From: Paucibacter sp. KCTC 42545 | Lineage (GTDB): Bacteria > Pseudomonadota > Gammaproteobacteria > Burkholderiales > Burkholderiaceae_C | NCBI RefSeq assembly: GCF_001477625.1 | Contig: NZ_CP013692.1 | Location: 2,852,001-2,916,000 of the forward strand | Direction of reading: 5' to 3' | DNA: 64,000 nt | In this document: one piece after another, positions 59,466 to 64,000 of the stretch | Position numbering within the stretch: position 1 is the stretch's first letter | Layout of the letters: every line of letters starts with the position of its first letter | The notes under the pieces: model-generated | The model's database searches: none | What the model was told of the DNA's origin: nothing | Seen by the model: the letters and a program-made list of their open reading frames with translations, nothing else | Made by a program: the position numbers and the translations under genes

Positions 59466-60632
59466 ATGCCAACAACGATTGCGGCCAGCCCGCCCTACCG
59501 CGACCCCAAACGCTATGCCTGGCTGCTCAGCTTGGCGGTGCCCAACTCGGTGTTGCTGGGGCCCGGCCTGCTGCTGCTGACCGGTCAGATCTGGACCTTG
59601 TGGCTGCCGGTGCTGATGCTTTACGGGCTGATGCCGCTGCTCGATTTGGCGCTGGGCCTGGACACCAGCAATCCACCCGAAGACGCGGTGCCGGCCCTGC
59701 AGGCCGACCCCTTCTACCGCCGCGTCACCTACGCCTTGGCGCCGATTCTGTGGGCCTCGTTTGTGTTCTGCGTCTGGTTTGTGGCCACGCATCCGCTGCC
59801 CTGGTATGGCCTGCTGGCCATGGTCATCATCGCCGGCTCGGTGGGCGGCTTTTGCATCAATTTGGGCCATGAGCTGGGCCACAAGCCGACCGCGCTGGAG
59901 CGCTGGCTGGCCAAGATCGTGCTGGCGCCCTCGGGCTACGGCCACTTCTTCATCGAGCACAACCGCGGCCACCATCGCGATGTGGCCACGCCGCTGGACC
60001 CCGCCTCTTCCCGCATGGGGGAAAGCATTTACCGCTTTGTGCTGCGTGAGATGCCGGGCGCCGCACGCCGCGCCTGGGTGCTGGAATCAACCCGCCTGCG
60101 CAAGGCTGGGCTGCCGGTGTGGTCCTTGCAAAACGAGATCTTGCAGCCCGCGCTGATCACGGTGGCGCTATGGACCGCCCTGGTCTTGTGGCTGGGCCCG
60201 CAAGTCTTGCCCTTCATCTTGGCCACGGCCTTTTGGGCGAACTTTCAGCTGACCTCAGCCAACTACATCGAGCATTACGGCCTGCTGCGCGCGCAGCGAC
60301 CCGATGGCCGCTACGAGCCCACCCAGCCGCATCACTCCTGGAACAGCAATCACTTGCTATCCAACTGGGCCACCTTCCATCTGCAGCGGCACTCGGACCA
60401 CCACGCCCACCCCTTGCGGCGCTATCAGGCCCTGCGGCATTTCGACAATCTGCCGCAACTGCCCAATGGCTACTTCGGCATGTTCAGCGTGGCCTACATA
60501 CCGCCGCTGTGGTTCAAAGTGATGGACCAGCGCTTGCTGGACAGTGTGGGCCGCGACCCGCAACGCATCAACTTTGAACCCAGCCAGCGCGAGCGCTTGA
60601 TGCGCAAGCACGGGCTGGTTGGAAGGGCTTGA
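59466..60632 (+). CDS. alkB: AlkB-type alkane 1-monooxygenase (membrane diiron hydroxylase)
   Basis: AlkB oxidises the terminal carbon of alkanes (or related long chains) with rubredoxin as electron donor. The 388-residue membrane protein has several hydrophobic segments and the histidine motifs HELGHK (about 135-140), HNRGHH (165-170), NYIEHYGL (about 266) and LQRHSDHH (307-314). GGAG lies 7 bases before the ATG. It is divergent from an AraC regulator and ends exactly where the convergent nitronate monooxygenase gene begins. No rubredoxin gene is in the window. Fatty acid desaturases share similar motifs, but NYIEH favours AlkB. Confidence 0.92.
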   Translation: MPTTIAASPPYRDPKRYAWLLSLAVPNSVLLGPGLLLLTGQIWTLWLPVLMLYGLMPLLDLALGLDTSNPPEDAVPALQADPFYRRVTYALAPILWASFVFCVWFVATHPLPWYGLLAMVIIAGSVGGFCINLGHELGHKPTALERWLAKIVLAPSGYGHFFIEHNRGHHRDVATPLDPASSRMGESIYRFVLREMPGAARRAWVLESTRLRKAGLPVWSLQNEILQPALITVALWTALVLWLGPQVLPFILATAFWANFQLTSANYIEHYGLLRAQRPDGRYEPTQPHHSWNSNHLLSNWATFHLQRHSDHHAHPLRRYQALRHFDNLPQLPNGYFGMFSVAYIPPLWFKVMDQRLLDSVGRDPQRINFEPSQRERLMRKHGLVGRA

Positions 60633-61586
60633 TCAGCCCAGGCTGAGGCGGCGCCGCGCCGCTTGGTACTCGCTCACCAAGCGAGCCACCAGCTCAGCGG
60701 CGGGTTGCACCTTGTCGATGGCGCCAATGCCTTGACCGCAACCCCAGATGTCCTTCCAGGCTTTTTTGGAGTCGCCACCGAAGTTCATCTTGCTCGGGTC
60801 GCTCTCGGGCAAGTTGTCGGGGTCCATGCCGGCATTGACGATGGAGCCGCGCAGATAGTTGCCGTGCACGCCGGTGAAGAGGTTGCTATAGACAATGTCG
60901 TCGCTATTGCTCTCGACAATCATCTGCTTATAGCCCTCGGCCGCGCGCGCTTCATCGGTGGCAATGAAGGCCGATCCGATGTAAGCGAAGTCAGCCCCCA
61001 TGGCCTGAGCCGCCAGCACCGCGTCGCCCGAAGCGATGGAACCCGACAGCGCCAGCGGGCCGTCAAACCATTGGCGGATTTCCTGGATCAGGGCGAAGGG
61101 GCTCTTCACACCGGCATGGCCGCCTGCACCGGCGGCGACGGCGATCAGGCCATCGGCGCCCTTCTCGATCGCCTTCTTGGCGAACTTGTTGTTGATGATG
61201 TCGTGCAGCACGATGCCGCCCCAGGCGTGCACGGCCTGGTTGACATCCTCACGCGCGCCCAGCGAGGTGATGATGATGGGCACCTTGTACTTGGCGCAAA
61301 CGGCCAGGTCATGCTCCAGGCGGTCATTGCTCTTGTGCACGATCTGGTTGATGGCAAAAGGCGCCGCCGGCTTGTCCGGGTTGGCCTTGTTGTAGGCGGC
61401 CAGTTCGGTGGTGATTTCATTGAGCCATTCGTCCAGCAGTTCAGCCGGGCGGGCATTGAGCGAGGGCATGGAGCCGATCACACCGGCCTTGCACTGCGCG
61501 ATCACCAGCTTGGGGTTGCTGATGATGAACAGGGGCGAGCCGATGATGGGCAGGGGAGCGTTTTGCAGAATGGGAGGCAGGGCCAC
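60633..61586 (-). CDS. Nitronate monooxygenase (2-nitropropane dioxygenase-like)
   Basis: These FMN TIM-barrel enzymes oxidise nitronates or related compounds. The start is GTG at 61586, with GGAG 6 bases before it; this yields 317 residues. FMN-binding features include IIGSPLFIISNPKLVIAQCKAG-type start (first strand), AVAAGAGGHAGVKSPF near 155 and LALSGSIASGDAVLAAQAMGADFAYIGSAF near 180-210. It follows an acyl-CoA dehydrogenase by about 90 bases. The in-vivo substrate is unknown; some relatives act on lipid or enoyl compounds. Confidence 0.85.
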   Translation of the reverse strand: MALPPILQNAPLPIIGSPLFIISNPKLVIAQCKAGVIGSMPSLNARPAELLDEWLNEITTELAAYNKANPDKPAAPFAINQIVHKSNDRLEHDLAVCAKYKVPIIITSLGAREDVNQAVHAWGGIVLHDIINNKFAKKAIEKGADGLIAVAAGAGGHAGVKSPFALIQEIRQWFDGPLALSGSIASGDAVLAAQAMGADFAYIGSAFIATDEARAAEGYKQMIVESNSDDIVYSNLFTGVHGNYLRGSIVNAGMDPDNLPESDPSKMNFGGDSKKAWKDIWGCGQGIGAIDKVQPAAELVARLVSEYQAARRRLSLG

Positions 61587-61677
61587 GAAAGTCTCCAAAT
61601 GTCTTTTGTTGTGCGGGATGGAACGAAGGCGGCGGCGAAGCCACTGAACTGAATCAGCGGCCCCACCACCCGCCAGA

Positions 61678-63468
61678 TCAGAACGCGTCCAGGGCCAGGG
61701 CGGTGACGCTGTCGGCGCCTTCCACGATGGCGTCACGCAGGCCACCGGCACGGGTCAGAATGTGCTCGGCATAGAAGCGCGCGGTAGCGATCTTGGCGCT
61801 CATGAAGGCGCTGTCTTCACCGGCGGCCAACTTGTCCTCAGCCACCATCAAGGCGCGAGCCAACTGCCAGCCAGCGACCAAATTGCCGGCCAACATCAGA
61901 TAAGGCACCGAGCCGGCATAAGCCGCATTCGGATTGCCCTTGCCTTGAGCGGCGATGAAGTCCACCGAGTCCAGATAGGCCTGGCGCGCGGCGCTCAGGC
62001 GCTTGAGCATGGCCTTGGCGGCCGCGCTGTCGCGCTTGGCTAGCAGGCTTTCAGTCGCCTCGATATTGGCGGCGAAGGCGCGGGCCATCTGGCCGCCGTC
62101 ACGGCTGGTCTTGCGACCCACCAGGTCATTGGCCTGAATGGCGGTGGTGCCTTCGTAAATGGTCAGGATCTTGGCATCGCGGTAATGCTGGGCAGCACCG
62201 GTTTCCTCGATGAAGCCCATGCCGCCGTGTATTTGCACGCCCAGGTCGGTCACTTCCAAACTCATCTCGGTGCTATAGCCCTTGACCAGGGGGACCATGA
62301 ATTCGTAGAAGGCCTGGTTCTGCTTGCGCGTCTCGGCGTCGGGATGATGGTGAGCGGCGTCATAGGCCGATGCGGCCACGCTGGCCATGGCGCGGCAGCC
62401 TTCGGTCAGCGAGCGCATGGTCATCAGCATGCGGCGCACATCGGGATGATGAATGATGGCGGCGCTGCCGGCCATCGAGCCATCGACCGGGCGGCTTTGC
62501 ACGCGGTCGCGGGCATAAGACACGGCTTTTTGATAGGCGCGCTCCGCAATCGCAATGCCTTGCACGCCCACGCCAAAACGGGCCGCGTTCATCATGATGA
62601 ACATGTACTCCAGGCCGCGATTTTCTTGGCCGATCAGCGTACCGATGGCGCCACCGTGGTCGCCGAACTGCAGCACAGCCGTGGGGCTGGCCTTGATGCC
62701 CATCTTGTGCTCGATCGACACGCAATGCGCGTCATTGCGCGCGCCCAGCGAGCCATCGGCATTGACCAAGAACTTGGGCACGATGAAGAGGCTGATGCCC
62801 TTCACGCCTTCGGGCGCGCCGGCCACACGGGCCAGCACCAGATGGATGATGTTCTCGGCCATATCGTGATCACCGTAGGTGATGAAGATCTTGGTGCCGA
62901 AAATCTTGTAAGTGCCGTCGGGTTGCGGCTCGGCGCGGGTGCGCACCAGGGCCAGATCGGAGCCGGCCTGGGGTTCGGTCAGGTTCATGGTGCCGGTCCA
63001 GCTGCCGTCGATCAGCTTGGGGATGAAGGTGTTGCGCTGCTCATCGCTGCCGGCCGTCAGCAAGGCCTCGATGGCGCCGTCGGTCAGCAAGGGGCACAGG
63101 GCGAAGCTGATGCTGGCACTGTTCATCATCTCGCCGCAGGCGGCGCCAATGGTCTTGGGCATGCCCTGACCGCCAAAGGCAGTGGGGTGCTGCAGGCCTT
63201 GCCAGCCGCCTTCGGCGAACTGGCGGAAGGCTTCCTTGAAGCCGGGCGTGGTGTAAACCTGGCCATCCTTCAGGTAGGACGGGTTCTTGTCGCTCTCGAA
63301 GTTCAGCGGGGCGATGATGTCTTCATTGAGCTTGGCGCACTCTTCCAGCACGGCTTGCGCGGTGTCGATGTCGAAGTCGGCAAACTCAGGGATCTTGTTG
63401 AGGGCTTGCAGGCCGGCGAGCTCCTGCATATTGAAGAGCATGTCTTTGACGGGGGCGCGGTAAGGCAT
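61678..63468 (-). CDS. Acyl-CoA dehydrogenase, long C-terminal form
   Basis: The flavoenzyme makes the trans-2 double bond in acyl-CoA and passes electrons to ETF. The ATG at 63468, with GGAG 7 bases ahead, gives 596 residues. Domains: N-terminal helices, the middle domain (WTGTMNLTEPQAGSDLALVRT, GTKIFITYGDHDMAENIIH), FAD/substrate region with VEQ-like GIAIAERAYQKAVSYARDRVQSR split blocks, and an extra C-terminal helical domain (GMGFIEETGAAQHYRDAKI then AcdC-like tail), typical of ~600-residue members. etfA is just upstream. Confidence 0.94.
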   Translation of the reverse strand: MPYRAPVKDMLFNMQELAGLQALNKIPEFADFDIDTAQAVLEECAKLNEDIIAPLNFESDKNPSYLKDGQVYTTPGFKEAFRQFAEGGWQGLQHPTAFGGQGMPKTIGAACGEMMNSASISFALCPLLTDGAIEALLTAGSDEQRNTFIPKLIDGSWTGTMNLTEPQAGSDLALVRTRAEPQPDGTYKIFGTKIFITYGDHDMAENIIHLVLARVAGAPEGVKGISLFIVPKFLVNADGSLGARNDAHCVSIEHKMGIKASPTAVLQFGDHGGAIGTLIGQENRGLEYMFIMMNAARFGVGVQGIAIAERAYQKAVSYARDRVQSRPVDGSMAGSAAIIHHPDVRRMLMTMRSLTEGCRAMASVAASAYDAAHHHPDAETRKQNQAFYEFMVPLVKGYSTEMSLEVTDLGVQIHGGMGFIEETGAAQHYRDAKILTIYEGTTAIQANDLVGRKTSRDGGQMARAFAANIEATESLLAKRDSAAAKAMLKRLSAARQAYLDSVDFIAAQGKGNPNAAYAGSVPYLMLAGNLVAGWQLARALMVAEDKLAAGEDSAFMSAKIATARFYAEHILTRAGGLRDAIVEGADSVTALALDAF

Positions 63469-63493
63469 AAATTGCTCCAGAGCGAAGTGAGGG

Positions 63494-63530
63494 CAAAACA
63501 AAGGCGCCGCGACCGTGAAGTCGGGCGCCT
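63494..63530 (-). terminator. Hairpin between etfA and the acyl-CoA dehydrogenase gene
   Basis: AGGCGCC and GGCGCCT arms with an inner CGAC/GTCG stem are followed on the minus strand by TTTGTTTTG, resembling an intrinsic terminator or attenuator about 32 bases after the etfA stop. Confidence 0.6.
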
Positions 63531-63561
63531 GTTGAAATCAAGCGTTAGGCGAGCGCAGTGC

Positions 63562-64000
63562 TCAGAGGCTGTTCACCAGCTCGGGCACGGCTGCGAACAG
63601 GTCGGCTTCCAAGCTGTAGTCGGCCACGCTGAAGATCGGGGCTTCGGCGTCCTTGTTGATGGCGACGATGACCTTGGAGTCCTTCATGCCGGCCAAGTGC
63701 TGGATCGCGCCGCTGATGCCGCAAGCGATGTAGAGCTGCGGGGCGACGATCTTGCCGGTCTGGCCGACTTGCCAATCGTTGGGGGCATAACCCGCATCGA
63801 CAGCGGCGCGCGAGGCACCCAGGGCAGCGCCCAGCTTGTCAGCCAGCGGCGTGAGCACTTCCATGAACTTCTCGTTCGAGCCCATGGCGCGGCCACCGGA
63901 GACGATGATCTTGGCAGCGGTCAGCTCGGGGCGGTCGTTCTTGGCAATCTCGCGGCTGCCGAAGACCGAGCGGCCACTGTCGGCTGCAGCGGCCAGCGTT
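63562..64000 (-). CDS. etfA: Electron transfer flavoprotein alpha subunit (5' end beyond the window)
   Basis: ETF-alpha binds FAD and shuttles electrons from acyl-CoA dehydrogenases to ETF:quinone oxidoreductase. About 145 C-terminal residues are visible: [54 protein letters not shown] blocks, [17 protein letters not shown] and the ending [14 protein letters not shown], the FAD-domain signature. The gene enters from the right edge; an internal Met near 63885 is not its start. etfB is expected just beyond the edge. Confidence 0.96.
   Translation of the reverse strand, partial: TLAAAADSGRSVFGSREIAKNDRPELTAAKIIVSGGRAMGSNEKFMEVLTPLADKLGAALGASRAAVDAGYAPNDWQVGQTGKIVAPQLYIACGISGAIQHLAGMKDSKVIVAINKDAEAPIFSVADYSLEADLFAAVPELVNSL

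Overview
The window reads as a GC-rich chromosome segment of a betaproteobacterium of the order Burkholderiales, most likely near the Roseateles / Paucibacter / Rubrivivax group. The assignment rests on gene order: rpsB-tsf-pyrH-frr-uppS-cdsA-dxr-rseP-bamA-skp-lpxD-fabZ-lpxA-lpxB, and ndk-rlmN-pilW-rodZ-ispG-hisS-yfgM-bamB-der-hfq-hflX-hflK-hflC-(DUF2065)-hisZ-purA. Both orders are typical of this order. No phage, transposon, integrase or CRISPR array was seen. Coding is dense, many neighbours overlap by four bases, and most of the window is core genome.

Layout. 1-13,620 (minus strand): translation and envelope cluster from ribosomal protein S2 through isoprenoid, phospholipid, outer-membrane-protein and lipid A genes; lpxB runs off the left edge. 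13,813-16,818 (plus): a small putative ORF, a DadA-like FAD oxidoreductase and a bifunctional NAD(P)HX repair enzyme. 16,942-19,469: RNase R (minus) divergent from tRNA-Leu(CAG) (plus). 19,707-36,629 (minus): the long ndk-to-purA run plus a phosphoribosyltransferase. 36,747-41,022 (minus): rluB, scpB and an RluD-type synthase. 41,148-45,188: bamD, a DinG/YoaA-type Fe-S helicase, a YdcH-like small protein and a PP2C phosphatase. 45,239-53,191 (minus): a coiled-coil periplasmic protein, zapE, then the 2-oxoglutarate dehydrogenase operon sucA-sucB-[SMR transporter]-lpd. 53,656-58,204 (plus): a 2OG-Fe(II) oxygenase, a cysteine-rich protein without an ordinary start codon, and two tandem paralogous family 5 solute-binding proteins. 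58,287-64,000: an AraC-type regulator divergent from an AlkB-type alkane hydroxylase, then nitronate monooxygenase, acyl-CoA dehydrogenase and etfA (cut by the right edge).

How the genes fit together. The left cluster supplies lipid A (lpxA/B/D), fatty acids (fabZ), undecaprenyl carrier (dxr, uppS), phospholipid (cdsA), and outer-membrane protein assembly (bamA, skp, with bamB and bamD elsewhere in the window) plus its stress protease rseP. The central run mixes nucleotide and histidine metabolism, ribosome assembly (der, hflX, rlmN), RNA control (hfq) and membrane proteolysis control (hflK/C). The right end looks like hydrocarbon and fatty acid oxidation: AlkB hydroxylase, acyl-CoA dehydrogenase and electron transfer flavoprotein.

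No complete undescribed system stands out. The observations most worth following are the cysteine-rich ORF with no ATG/GTG/TTG start, the missing canonical start of RNase R where it overlaps the tRNA-Leu promoter, the SMR transporter inside the 2-oxoglutarate dehydrogenase operon, the long disordered tails of RluB, and the orphan tandem solute-binding proteins.
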